A stretch of DNA of 64,000 bases from Copromyces sp. CBS 386.78 (Eukaryota; Ascomycota; Sordariomycetes; Sordariales; Sordariaceae), in assembly GCA_030685235.1 (NCBI GenBank), contig MU839079.1, positions 434,001 to 498,000 on the forward strand, read 5' to 3'. A program made the translations under genes and the position numbers. This document shows, piece after piece, positions 34,329-47,055 of the stretch. The notes beneath the pieces were generated by a model. That model did no database searches, was not told the origin of the DNA, and saw only the letters and a list, made by a program, of their open reading frames with translations. Each line of letters opens with the position of its first letter. Position 1 is the first letter of the stretch.

Positions 34329-35390
34329 TGTGATGTGTGTGGTGGGTATTATTCTAAAAGAAAATGCTGATGGAAATGAGATGGTTCTTTTTAAGAAAAA
34401 GGTCAAAGGTTAGCAATGAGGTTCACAGCAAAAGTTAATAAGTGACGTCTGAAGCAAACATACAAACTAAGAAATCCCGTGCTACCGAAAAGTGCCGAGG
34501 ATGTGAAGAGAGGATGATGTTTGGTTGGATGACGGAATGCCGGGGTGGTGGAGGGGCAGGCAGATGGATGGATGGATGGATGGATGAGGTATGGACAGGT
34601 AAGGGAAGGGGAGAAGGGTTTGTTTATGTCTTCGAGGAATTGAAAGCTTAAAGAAGTCTCGTGAAGATCCAATTGCTCTTCAATCCACTTCTGGGCTTGA
34701 GTCACTCACCTGGGCAACTCGGTTTCTGGAACCAATTGATGTCTGTCAATCACTCAATGGAGCAAGGGAACATGACGAAAAGAATGGAACCGGGGGCATG
34801 CATCTTTGGTCGATGGCTCGGCAACAGCACCAGCTTTAGGTCTGCTTGATGGATCCCTTAGGCGGGGTTGTGTTACCGGTTGTTACTAGAACTAGTATCT
34901 TACCTCTTAGCAACTTGCATCTCGAGATACCTGCTTCGAGTCAGTCTCCCATGTGGCTCTTTGCGGTTTTGTCCCGGTCTACGATGATACCAAATCGATG
35001 TCCAACTTCAACCAATTGTTCATGCCGGCCGGCGACTGTGACTGTTTGCTGGCGGCTCGGCCTGGGGTACATGCTGTCCATGTTGTATACATCTGTTACC
35101 GGTGTAAGTCGTGTCTCCAGTATGGTTTGTTGTTGTTGTTGTTGTGGTCCTGCTGCCTCCACACTTCGCAAAGTGTTGAAGGTGGGGGTTGTTGTCACCA
35201 AGGTACTCTATCAATTGCCATCTCTTGGTCTCTTACATCCCTTAAGCTTACTTAAAGGGAAGCCATCATCTGGTCAAGACGAGGCCTGTAAGGATGAAAG
35301 GCTGTATAGGTAATGCCACGGTAATCGACCTTGACATGTGACGGCTAACCGTACATTTCCCACTGCAGCCTGTGAGGTCATCGGTACGAA
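34329..35390. other. Malate synthase promoter region
   Basis: Upstream of acu-9 on the minus strand, with no supportable gene. It contains an (ATGG)5 run at 34564-34583 and a TTG repeat at about 35126-35146. Confidence 0.4.
34564..34583. repeat. (ATGG)5 microsatellite
   Basis: A perfect tetranucleotide run in the acu-9 upstream region. Confidence 0.9.
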
Positions 35391-36430
35391 ATGAGGTACC
35401 CTTGTACCTACCGGCCAACCCCGCCATGTGAGCGAGAGGGTCTACCGCCCGCCAATCACCCAAAACCTAGGGGAGGACTACGGCGACCTGCAGCCCCGCC
35501 ACTCTTTATCAGCTTCTTATCAACCAACTTTATCGCTTTCTCAACTCTAATAAACCTCTGTTCTTCTCTTCTTTGGTTACCAACAAAACACCATCGAGTT
35601 ACATTCAAAGACATTCAGCATTTTCGTCCAACATCCCAACATGATATCCGGCTCCGATATCGTTATTCTCCCACTTCCTCTGTTTGCTCGATACCTGTTC
35701 TCCAAGTCTTAGTCCAAAACTTTCTCTTGGCTTTGTTCCGTCCACCGTTCCGCCCTTGTCGTTACAACTTTCCCAGGCCCGGCGACCTGCCCCGCCATCC
35801 ATCCGGGGGAGAAGTGGCACCCATGTACAGTAGCCAAGACTCAAGAGTGCCACTGGCTGCCATTCAAGTGGCCACTGGGGACTCTTGTGACAAACCACTG
35901 GGCGGACTGGACGAACGGCGGGAATGCATCCCCATGTTTTGGCTTTGTCTCCGATCTGCCGGCGGAGAGCCGAGGTCGACTCCTTTCGGGCGTGGGGAGA
36001 ACAGGGTTCATGGACACTTTACCGACTCTTTCCGATCCACCTCTGTTCCATTTACACGCACCTACCCGTACCACGCAATCAAAAAGTTCGCGACTTCGAC
36101 TTATACGAGCTCTTGGACCACAGGGATAAAGAGAGCGAGAGAGAAGATGATGTTGTATTGAAGAAGGAAATAGAGCTACGAACGATCGCGGGGAAAAACC
36201 TAGCTAAGTATAGTAGTGCTGGGAAGTGGGCCTAGCCCGGCAGGCACGGCTGACCGTAAGCCGGCTAGGCACAAGACAGCCCCTCCAACACTATAAAAAT
36301 AAAGAAACGACTATCTATCTATCCATCTATCCCAAATATCGTCAATTCTGTCAGAGTTTTACGTTTGCTTGCATCGAAAAACCTACGCTCCAGCCCCTAT
36401 TGTCTCTCATTAATCTATTTTTAGGTCGTC
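35391..36430 (+). other. Possible gene remnant at the edge of the AT-rich block
   Basis: ATG 35641 lies in a good context (CCCAACATG) and reads MISGSDIVILPLPLFARYLF before a stop. A downstream frame (35924-36235, 103 codons) ends with a hydrophilic, protein-like tail (KVRDFDLYELLDHRDKESER..). A 256-codon frame (35391-36161) overlaps both but is P/R/S-rich. A multi-exon gene or a truncated one is possible; I cannot build a consistent model. From about 36300 the sequence turns AT-rich (ATCTATCTATCC repeats) and merges into transposon sequence. Confidence 0.25.
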
Positions 36431-38699
36431 TTGGGAGGTAATGCCATGTCTAATTGTCGTATGAAACGTTCGTATGCCATTTTATCTAGTCCCTTAATCA
36501 ATTTATTAGTAATTATATCCTTATTAGTAATATAAATTAAGTGAAAATCTCCTTTCGCTACTATGCTAATAATCTATTTGTAATGTAAATTTAGGTAGTA
36601 GGTTCTGGCTGTTTGGGCTAGGTTGAGCGCGATGTACTTAGCGTTTGCTGAATTTGTAAATAGGATTTGTAGTTTTGGCTAATAGAAACCTATTTCCTCT
36701 AATACGTTTTTAGTTTAGTATAAAGCCTTTACTATAGGAGTAAAATTAATGAATTCTACTTCTAAAGTTAATAGCGTAATTAGAATTTATTTCTTTAACC
36801 TCTAAATAATTAGAGTATCCGCTAATATAATTATATATCCTCCAACTGAAATTCTAGTAAGTAGATCGTTTATAAAGGAGGTATCGCCGTAGGTACGGAG
36901 TTTGAAATTGTTAATAGGGAATTTACCGCCGCATTTTAACCCCTTATTGAGATTGGCGTTAAAATATTTCTATAGATATTAATTCAACTTCCAATATTCC
37001 TCTAAGGGGCTAGCGTTAACTTTATATAATTTTATAATTATATATATAATATTTAGTTTAGTATAGAAGGATAGGAAGTTTAAAGAGCCTATTTATTTTT
37101 AATAATTTTTTATTGTACCGACGATTTCGTTAACCTCCTATTTAGGCTTTAGTAATTCGAATTTATTAGGTAATTACAGTATAAATATAACGTTTAACTT
37201 TCCTTTATTAAAACGTTTTATAATCTTCTTTAAATAGACTTTTTAATAGAAATAAATATAATAATTAAGTTAGTCCTTAATAATTAAATATCCTAAAAAA
37301 GAAGAGGTATTACCGATATCTTTTAATTCGAATATTATTTTAAGAATATTAACTATAATATTAATAGCGATTTAGGTTAGACCGGCGATTAAAAAGTCGT
37401 CGACGTAGAAGAAGATAATAATATTTATTTTTTCGTTTTTAAAAATACAATTATTAGTAGTAAACGGTTCGAAATATAGGGCCTTTATTTTTAGAGTTAC
37501 CGTTTTATACTACTAAATTGTAGACTTCTATAAGTTATATAGTACTTTGTTAAGCCGGTAAACCTTTTTAATACTATTTTCGAAGCTTGTCGGTTGTTTG
37601 ATATAGATAATTTCGTTCTTAAGTATTATAGTATTTAGATACGCTACTACTATATTAAATTAATGGTATTCTAAGTTTATAATTACTATTAGGATAATAA
37701 AGATCCTTACGCTTAATACGTATATAATAACCGAATAGATTTTGTATAGTATATAGTTACTATATTTAAAGTTACCGTATACGACTTATCTTACCCTATT
37801 CTTTAATTATTTGCCCGTCGTTATAAATTTCTAATTTAATACCTATTTGCCCGGTATAATTTTGATGCTATTCGGCGGATTAATAAGGTCCTATATATTG
37901 AATATTATTAGTTTATCTATTTATTCTTTTATTACCGGGTATTATAAGGTTTTGAAGTTATTCTATTTAATAGTATTTTTGTATGACTTTAATAGGTAGG
38001 GTACTTAATTAATTGTAGTTGAAACTAAGTAGAAATCTATTTTAATTAGCGGTTTTAGATTTATATCCTTTATAGTAATTAGGGTAATAGCGGTATAGTA
38101 TTTCGCTACTTTATTACTTCTTATTATTAGGTTGCCGTTGAAATCGTATATATTTTATTAATTATTTTTATTCTATAGTTCGCGGCGGGGTCTTAAGAAT
38201 CGGGTTGGTGGAACCGGTAGGGGACTAGTAGCTTTGCGCTTTATTAATATTCTACGCCTAGGAGGGGGGTATGGTATATTTAGGAATATAAATTCGCTAT
38301 CCTTATTAGGGTATATATTTAATATTATTTCTATATAATCCTCTATTTTTATGTCTTCTTCCGTTAGTAGTAGGATAGGATTCTCCGTTAGTTAGGTATT
38401 TATAGGTAGCTGGAGTAGACCGTCGGGTATAGTATTAGGTATCGGGTATATTCCTAAAGCGGTTAGAGTTTTTTCGGTAGGTATTATAGGTGTTATAGTC
38501 TAGTTTAAGGTGGATTATATTATTAAAGTTCTAGGAGAGGAAGTATTTCTTATATTAAAGTAAATTTCGTAATTGAATATAAACGTTGTAAAACTTTCGT
38601 AGAGGTAGGTATTATTAAAGGTTATTTTAAAAGAGGTAGGAACGAGATTTATATTAATAAGGTTTAACGGATATTTCTCTTTAATAAATTTGGTATTAC
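36431..38699 (-). mobile_element. Ty1/copia retrotransposon, 3' part (RT and RNase H), RIP-mutated
   Basis: AT-rich sequence with frequent stops in every frame, yet minus-strand pol can be followed. The RT catalytic box reads FYVDDFLIAGLT (YVDD codons 37407-37396, intact). The RNase H end reads TNKLIKGLDKMAYERFIRQL near 36440-36510. This is the 3' portion of a copia element whose 5' parts lie at 50064-50941, 58851-59351 and 59953-60985. It is interrupted at 38699 by gypsy element 1, which duplicated ATTAC (38695-38699 and 50059-50063). The 3' LTR was not identified; 36231-36430 may contain it. Confidence 0.85.
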
Positions 38700-38932
38700 T
38701 ATAAGAGGTGTAGCACAGTTGGTATAGGTGCTGGCCTAAACGATCGATAAAGTTCTACGAGGAAAGAAAGAAGGGAAGGGAGCTTATAGGGCAGGCGAGT
38801 TGGCCAGTTATCCTTTTTAAAGGACGTGCGGTGCACGGGCTAAGGGGGTTTGCTGGTATAGCAGGGTTGCTAGTACGGTAATTCGCTTAGCGATTGCTAG
38901 GTACGTTAGCTACGGGCATTAGCCCTATAATA
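38700..38932 (-). repeat. Gypsy A element 1, 3' LTR
   Basis: 233-bp LTR with plus-strand ends TATAAGAGG.. and ..CCCTATAATA, the RIP-mutated forms of TGTAAGGGG.. and ..CCCTATGACA seen in other copies. Preceded by ATTAC (38695-38699). Confidence 0.92.
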
Positions 38933-41900
38933 TTAGCCCCCCCCTTCTCTTCTAATTAAATAATTAAATATATAAGTATAACCTATTACGTATATTTTAA
39001 ATATTAGACGATAAGCCCCCTCTAGTAGCGTACGCCTATTTATTTCAATTATAAAATCTCTCTCCTTCTCTCCCTCCTTCTCCTCTTTCCTCTTCTAACT
39101 ATTATTATATCGTATTATAAATATCCCTCCCCCCGTTGCCTAACCTTCTAATATAATTATTATAATTATTACCCTTTACTATTATTCTTCTTTTTTATTT
39201 ATTATTATATTCCTTTATTTATCGCCGCCCTTAAATACTGTTATACCGCTCGTTATTTTTACCTTGCTCTTATATTATTTATTTATTAATTTCCTAATTT
39301 AATTTATTGTAATTATTAAAATATTTAATTTTACCCCTACCTTCGACCCTAATATAATAAAGGACTTCCTAAATTTTTAATAATTTTATTTTATATAGTA
39401 GCAATTATAATAATTATCGTTATTGTCTCCCGTTCTATTAACCCCCTCCCCTACTCCCCGCCGCCGCGCTATCCCTAAATTAATTTAAACTTGCTTAAAT
39501 ATTACTACTACCAGAATTGGTAGAAAGATTACTATTAAGGTTATTATTATTGCCGCCGTTGCCGCCGCCGCCGCTCCGCTCCTAAATTGGTATATATATT
39601 ATTTAATTAATAAATATAATTATACTACCCCTATTGCTAATAATATAATTATTATATATTTAGTGTACTAGTACGTTAAAAAGCTTTATAAACTAACGTT
39701 AAGATAGGTTTAGAAATTCTTTACTATTTAGTATATAGTTAAATACGTTCCGGGTCCTAAATATAAATTATTTATTACTGCTTTTAAAATATTTAGTTAT
39801 TTAATAGTTATAGAAGAAACTAAGGATATTAGTATCTTTATATAAATTTCTCTTTTCCTCTCTTCGTTCAATTCATTTTTACGTTTATTAATTCCGCTAA
39901 TAATTCTTAAGTTCGAATCGGTCTCGAATTTATCGCGGCCCGTTAATAATCCCCCTTTATTAAATTCGAAGGTCCGTTATCTTCTTTAATTGCCGAAATT
40001 TAGGTCCTTAAAGATTAAATAGCCGAATTCGTTAAATTTAAGGGGAGGGTAGCGGCCCTTAAAGAATATATAGGGTTTATTAAGTAAGTTATTAACGTTA
40101 TTATCTAATATAATTTCGATAATATAGTAATTATTTATAACGATTAAAAGGAGTGTAAAGAAAGAACTACTATTACCTCCTCCCTTACCCCCGTTACTAC
40201 TATTCCCGCCGCTTTTATTACCGCCTCCCTTACCCCTATTATTACTATTCCCGCCGCTCCTATTACCGTTATTAAGAATATTATTAGGTTTTCTACCGCT
40301 CCTAAACGCTAAATACGTATTTACGGCGGCGCTACTACTAAGCGGTTTAAAAAGATTTCGGGCTTTAATAAATTCTTATAATAAAATATTATTTATTTAC
40401 CCTTTAACGTTCGCTTATTTAATAGAATCCGCCCCCTACCGTCCTTATTATCGCCCTCCTATATTAAAAATATTCGTTCCGCTTTGTACGACCCCTACGC
40501 TATAACTATTTCGAATTTTGCTAATAGAAGGAAGGAAAATATAGAAATTAATATTAATTAAATTATAAAAGATTTATTAGGTAATAAAATAATAAAAGAT
40601 ATTTAATATATTTAAAATTTTGCCTTAATTAATTTCAAACTTCTTTTAATATTGCGAATTAATTTTTTTTTGTAATTATGTAATTAATTGACTTTACTCC
40701 GTTCGTAAAACTTTCTAAGGGAAAGTTTTTAACCTATTGGTTAATTAGCCCGTTATTAAAATTAGCTATTCCGTATTTATTTTCGAATTCGTTAAATATT
40801 TTTATTTTTTTAAATTCTTCTAAAGGTTTTTAAATAGAATTGCAGTACCCTTTCTATTTAATTAAAATTTTACGGACGGATCCCCTTCTCTTATAATTAA
40901 TAAGTATGTAAAGGATTTCTTCTATTTACTATTCGAATTCTCCTTTTACTTCTATAATTAGCGGTTAATTATTAATAAACTTTTACCTTAGTAGTAGATT
41001 TTAAATTATCCGCCGTAGAAAATTTATATAAAAAACGTTATAAATAGTTCGCGGGAGGTTAAAAAATTCTATAATGTACGGAGAGAGAATTTTCGAAATT
41101 ATATACTTTATATATAATTAATTTAATTTCTTCTTAGGACGATTAATACTATAATTCTTAAAGTTAAATTAAAATTTATCCCCGATTTAAAAGCGTTCGG
41201 CTAATTAATAATATTAATTAGCGAATTTCTCTTATTACTAAGCAGCCGCCGCTATAATAATTTAATATAAGTTTATAATTTACTATAATTTTTAAACGAA
41301 TTAGTAAATTCGTTTTTTAAAAGAGAAGAGCGGAAGTCCGTTCGTAGGCTCTTTAATAATAGAAATTAGGAATTCTATATTTAATCCGTAAATAGTAAAG
41401 AATAGGCTTATACCAATTAAAATATTAATATAGTTATTAATAATTAATTAAATTATTGGGTACTATTTATTTTAATTATTTTAAATATAATTAATAACCG
41501 TTCGAAGGTAAATATAAATTTCTTAATTTATATACTCCGGGTTACTATCAGTTTATAAGTAATAAACTGTATTTAAAAGGCGTTTAATATTAAATAATTC
41601 GTAGAGTTTTATTTAGAAATAGCTGGTCTAATTAGAGCCCTAATCGCTAATAATAAATTTGGGGATATTATAATACTTAATAAAATACTAGAAAAACCGT
41701 TCGGTATAGAATTCGGCCTCTATAGAAAATATAGGTTCGAAGATAACGTTTTTACTAAACCGGTCTTTAATAATTTAAAAATAAATATTACTATTCGAAT
41801 TTAGGAAGTCTGTAATAAAATTTATTTAAATTTCCTTATTAAATTATTCTAAGATTAGTAATAGATATAAGAAACTTCGTTTTTACTCTTTCTAAACCTT

Positions 41901-43184
41901 TATAAAATTATAAGTATAATAATTATAAAGGAATTACTGAATATAAACCCTTAAGAGCGGCTAATAGAAGTATCGAATAAGTGCCGTTATAGTACTTTTT
42001 CTTCTTAAGTAGCCAAAAAAATAAAAATCGTATAGAAGGTATTAAATTATTAAAATTAGTCCGAAAGGCTAACGGAATCGGATTTAATATAAATAAGCGC
42101 TCTAAGGACCTAGAGACGGCCCTAATAATAGAACCGGCCGTAAAAATCAATATTGTAGTCGGTAATTTATATTTTTAATTTTAGGAATAAATTAAAATAC
42201 TATTCGTTATTTTAAACTACTACTTTAATTTATTAATATAAGGAGTCTTTAAGGGCCGTTTAATTTTAAAATTATTATAAATCCGGATTTTCAAATATTT
42301 TTATACCCTCCTTCCCGGCGTAAATAATTTGGGAAACGGAAATATAGAGCGGGCTATAAAATTCGAGAGCGGAATCTAATATTATTTATAAATCGTAAAC
42401 TTTATAATTTTATTTAGTAAATATATTTTATTCCCGTTAGGATAAAATATTAAGGACTACTCCTTCCTTACTTAATTAATATTTAATGCCGAAATTAAAC
42501 CGTAATAAATACTTAGCCCAATAAACTTACCGTTTAAAGAGCTGCTATATCTTTATAAAGTATTTTAAATTCTAATAGTTAATAAGGATAGTAAAGGACT
42601 TACAACTTTATAGTTTAGCTGACTATTATTTTAAATAATTAATAATCGCAAATATCTCCTTATTATAAATAAAGTAATTCTATTCGGTAATATTCAACTT
42701 CCGCGAATAATAACTAATAACCGCCTATTTTCTAAATTTATTAACCTCCTATAAAATAATTCCGCCTAATACGAAATTATTATAATCTATTTTTAAAAAT
42801 ATCTTCCTATTAGAATTAAATTCTATAAGGATTGGGGCCTTCGTAAATAATATTTTAAATAATTAGAAGGCACTTTCGTACTCTTTAATCTATTCGAAAG
42901 CTATTCTTTTACTAGTAAGTACTATTAACGGGGCTACGACCTTCGAAAATTAGGGTATAAATATCCTATAATAGTTAATAAATTTAAAAAAATTACGAAC
43001 GCCCTTCTAAAAATTAGGAGGGAACTATTTGAAAATAGCCTTAATTTTTTTAAAATCGGCTTACACTCCTATACCCGTATAAATAATAAAACCGAAGTAC
43101 TTAACCTTCTTAATAGTAAATTCGTACTTATTTAGGTCTAAATAAAAGCTTACATTAAAGAACTTTTTTAGTATTAAACAGACC

Positions 43185-43498
43185 TGATAGGGGAATCCCT
43201 GGATTTCCCTACCATACCTGTATTATGGTATTATAGCTTAGACTAGTCGTGACAGCCCAAATTAGCTGGGCTGCCATGGAGGCTCTGGTGCCCTGGTGCC
43301 CTGCCCAGCCGTTGCCCTGCGCTCGGGCCACCCCGTGGCCCGTGCCCTGGCTCGCTGCATAGCATATCTATTGCGTGTAGACGGCTGGCTGGAAGCCTCG
43401 CCTTTCCTCTTAGAATATCTATCTTTCTTTCTTCTGCACAATATGGCCTCATTTCTATAACCCTCTATATTAGTGCTATTTCTTCTTATCCCGTATTA
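43185..43498 (+). repeat. Nested element, left LTR (314 bp)
   Basis: Aligns without gaps to 46742-47055. About 22 differences were counted by eye, all C/T or G/A. GC-rich core (TTGCCCTGCGCTCGGGCCAC) preserved. Confidence 0.92.
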
Positions 43499-46400
43499 AG
43501 TGGTAGCTGCAATTAAAGTTCGTAGTGGCCGCTAGATTTAAATTATACTATATTAGTAATTTCGATCGCGATTGTAGTCGAGATCGTCGCAAGCGACTTT
43601 AAGTAAGCGATACTATTATTACTAGCGCGAGCGACGCGGGGTATTACGAACTCTGCTAACCTTACGACTAGCGACGACGTAAGTTATTTACTAGAGCTTT
43701 TAATTTTTAGTTTTTAGCTTACGAAGACGAGGACGTTTCCTACCTTTACTTATTGCGGAATAGTATTATAGCCGATAATTAATCGCTTTTACTAGTTATT
43801 TATTAGTATTTTCGAATCGAGTTTCAGACTTCTCGAAACCCCTAGTCCTTCACTAATATTAATACTAATTATTATACCTTTTCTTCGACTAACTATTATA
43901 CCTTCTACCTTTATTCGTTACGAAATAGTATTATAGACTTTATTATTTCCCCCGCCAAAGCGAATCCCTTAAGCGTACTAACCGACCGCGAATTAGATTC
44001 CCTAAGATAAGTAAGCTTTTCGATTACTCTCTCGTCGAATTAAGCTTCCCTTTATTATAATTCTTTTTAATTTATTATCTTTAACAACGAAAATACAGGC
44101 ATTGTAGTAAATCTTAAGATTAATATTTTTAAGCGCTTCCGCCTAATATTAAGTAACTTTATTAATAAGTCTGCTTCCTTCTAGAAGCTTCTCTTTTTTT
44201 TAAGAGTTAGCCTTTTTTGAAGATTCCTTAAATTATAAGCTATATAATTATAGAATTATTTTTAAAGTCCGTTTTCTAGAAATTTTAATAATGTAATATA
44301 GAAGAAGTTAAGCGCGTTCGTTGCCTTGTACGCTATAGTTTTCCCGCTAACCCCTTATATTGCGACTTTTATTAAGAAAATTGGGGTTTTTACATTTAAA
44401 TTTCTTATAATTATTATCGCGAACTTCGAAATGAGGGCATGCTCTCCGACGAGAAGGTTCTATTCTTTCGCGAATTAGGTACTATATTCTACCGGCTACC
44501 CCCGCTTCTAACCCTTATAATCTCCCTAATTTAAATTGTCTTTTCTATTGCGCCTAACTCTATTAGCGCTAGTAATAATTATAACGATCTTTATATCGCT
44601 ATTTTTAAAAAGATAATCCGGATTGTAAAGTAATAGTTTCGAATAGTTTATAAAGCGTTAAATACGTTCGACCCTTTCGTTTGCTCAACCGAAACTAAGA
44701 TTAAGGTTTATTTCGAAAGTACCTTCCTATCTCTTGTCGAGACTAAAATTAAGATTGAGCTTTATAATACTTTTAAGACTTCTATTAAGAAGTTAGTTTC
44801 TGAACCGCCGTTTCCTAAGATTAACGAATATATATGCCGTAAGTGTGGTAATATTTTATTTCGTTCGAGAAATGCTTTTTTCGACTATATTTATTTTAAT
44901 ATATACGAGTTTGAGAGGCGTTCTAATATGCGCGAATCTAGCTAGAGACTTAGTTATAAGAGTTTAAATTAGTAATTTTCTATTATTACGGCTAATAATA
45001 CTCCTATTCCGCGGCCTCTGAATGTTCCTACTTCCTTAGGCCTATTTACGCCCGTTAAAATTCGGCCTATTTCGGGCTCGCTTATTCGTAAAGGTAACGA
45101 GACCTCTTTTGAGTAGAAGTTTAATTCGGCGCTTTTTATTGAATTTTCAATTCTTAGGCTGGTTATTCTAATTCCCCCGGGCGTTCCCGATCTATACGGT
45201 TCGTTTACCCCCTTTAAAATTCGGCCTCTCTTAGTTTCTTTTATTCCGTAGGAGGATTTTGAAATATTAGCGTTTAAGCCTTTCGTCCTTAAACCGCTAC
45301 TATTACTAGACCTTTCCTATTATAAATTTTGTAAAAAGCTTCCCGTTATTATTAATAAAGTAATAGTATTACTAGTTTTAAAGCCCGTAGTTTTATTTCT
45401 TCCCTCTAATAGTAGTTAAGCGGTTACCCCTATTATTCTAATTCCCTAGAATAGTAACTAAGTGGCTATTCTTATTAGTATTCAACTTTTAATACTTTAT
45501 AGTTGTCGTACTTACAATAAGAGTTTTATTTTACGAAATCTCTTCTTTGCCTACCTTCGAGATTATAGCTACTACCGCCCGGATAAATCGTTTAAGATTA
45601 ATAATACTAGCTGGCGTAGCGGTAAGATAATCTAAATAGACTTCGGTATATTAGGAGATATAATTAGTAAGCTTACCGTAGTTGCTTTAATAGTTTGAGC
45701 GTTCTCTAGAGCTTTCTAACGCTTTCTAGAGCTCTTTAGTATATGGGATTTATTTATATAATAATATTTCTTATCGGATTTCGAACTTTCAATTTCTTTT
45801 TTGCAATACTTCTAATTAGCTAGTAAGCTCCTACTACCTCCCCAAGTAACCGCCTTGCTCCCTAGCGGTTCTATTATAACCGAGGGTTGGTAATAGCTTC
45901 TTTTATTAATAAGTAACGAGGTTGTTACTCTTTTTCTTTATGCCCGGGCAGTTATAGCTATATTATAAACTAAGTGGTTCTTAATAATAAAGTATTATCG
46001 TTAAAATTCTATACCTTTATTTAGTTCTCTTCTCTATTCCCGCCTAGCCCCGGTACTTTACCCTCTCTTTTCTTAATAGTTCAACGGATTTTTTCGGCTC
46101 CCCAATAGCGTGGCCTGTTTTATTTTACGGTTATAAACTAAGCGGTTCTTATTATTAATACTAAAGTATATCGCTAATTTTATACCTTTGGTCCCGCTTA
46201 GCCCCGTTACTTTTGCCTTTCTTTTTTTAGTAATTCGTCAGCTTTCCCCGGAAGTTAGAGTTCTTTACGGCCCGCCGTACTAATTAGCTAGAGTACCCCC
46301 GTTTTACCCGTTTTTTTCGTCTTTTCTATTTATCTATGGAATTACCTTTCTTAGTAGATTTGGCACTTTCTAAGTGCCTCTCTCTCTTTCGAATGCCTTT

Positions 46401-46741
46401 CTTTTTCTTGTCCTCTTTTATTCGATTGCCTGCTTCTACTTTCTAGCTATTATGCTTTCGCTCCCTCGATATAGAATGATTTTTACAAATCGTCACTTAG
46501 CTTCTTGGAATTTAATGGACTTTCTTGGATTTCGACCGTTTCCGCTACTACAATTCTGTTGTATCCCGTTCCGCCCCGGAGCATCCTAGATAGATAGATA
46601 CTTCGGAGGAGACTTGTTTACTGTCGGAGGAGACCTGGAAGATTTTGGAGAAGATTTGGAAGATTTTGGAGAAGACTTGTTTATTGTTGGAGGAGATTTG
46701 GCTATTGAGGACGATAGTTTCTTTCTCTGTGAGCTGGCATT

Positions 46742-47055
46742 TGATAGGGGAATCCCTGGATTTCCTTACTATACTTGTATTATGGTATTATAGCTTAGAC
46801 TAGTCGTGATAGCTCAGATTAGCTGGGCTGCTATAGAGGCTCTAGTGCCCTAGTGCCCTACCCAGCCGTTGCCCTGCGCTCGGGCCACCTCGTGGCCCGT
46901 GCCCTGGTTCGCTGTACAGCATATCTACTGCGTGTAGACGGCTAGCTGGAAGCCTCGCCTTTCCTCTTAGAACATCTATCTTTCTTTCTTCTGCACAATA
47001 TAGCCTCATTTCTATGACCCTCCATATTAGTGCTATTTCTTCTTATCCCGTATCA
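46742..47055 (+). repeat. Nested element, right LTR (314 bp)
   Basis: Partner of 43185-43498; ends TATCA followed by the target duplication AGACC. Confidence 0.92.

Larger units (their letters stand above)
43185..47055 (+). mobile_element. Nested LTR retrotransposon, 3871 bp, possibly non-autonomous
   Basis: Two 314-bp direct LTRs (43185-43498 and 46742-47055) beginning TGATAGGGGAATCCCTGG and ending ..CGTATTA or ..CGTATCA. The 5-bp duplication AGACC (43180-43184 and 47056-47060) shows insertion into the RT of gypsy element 1. The internal 3.2 kb has stops in all frames and no RT motif that I could find. One plus-strand frame near 44825-44910 reads YICRKCG..RSRNAFFDYIY.., a C2H2-like finger whose expected His are Tyr, each one C-to-T (CpA to TpA) change away. 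This suggests a gag-like or accessory protein only. Strand is inferred from that frame; no clear primer site or polypurine tract was seen. Confidence 0.9.

Noticed and set aside
33519..34370. 283-codon plus-strand ORF rich in Val, Leu, Glu and Gly
   Set aside because: Exact antisense of the high-GC malate synthase exon.
32943..34406. Upstream extension of malate synthase to position 34406
   Set aside because: The codon there is not ATG and the added residues do not match the family; MASVET at 34328 gives the usual 542-residue length.
35391..36161. 256-codon plus-strand ORF
   Set aside because: P/R/S-rich translation overlapping two more protein-like frames; starts inside promoter-like sequence.
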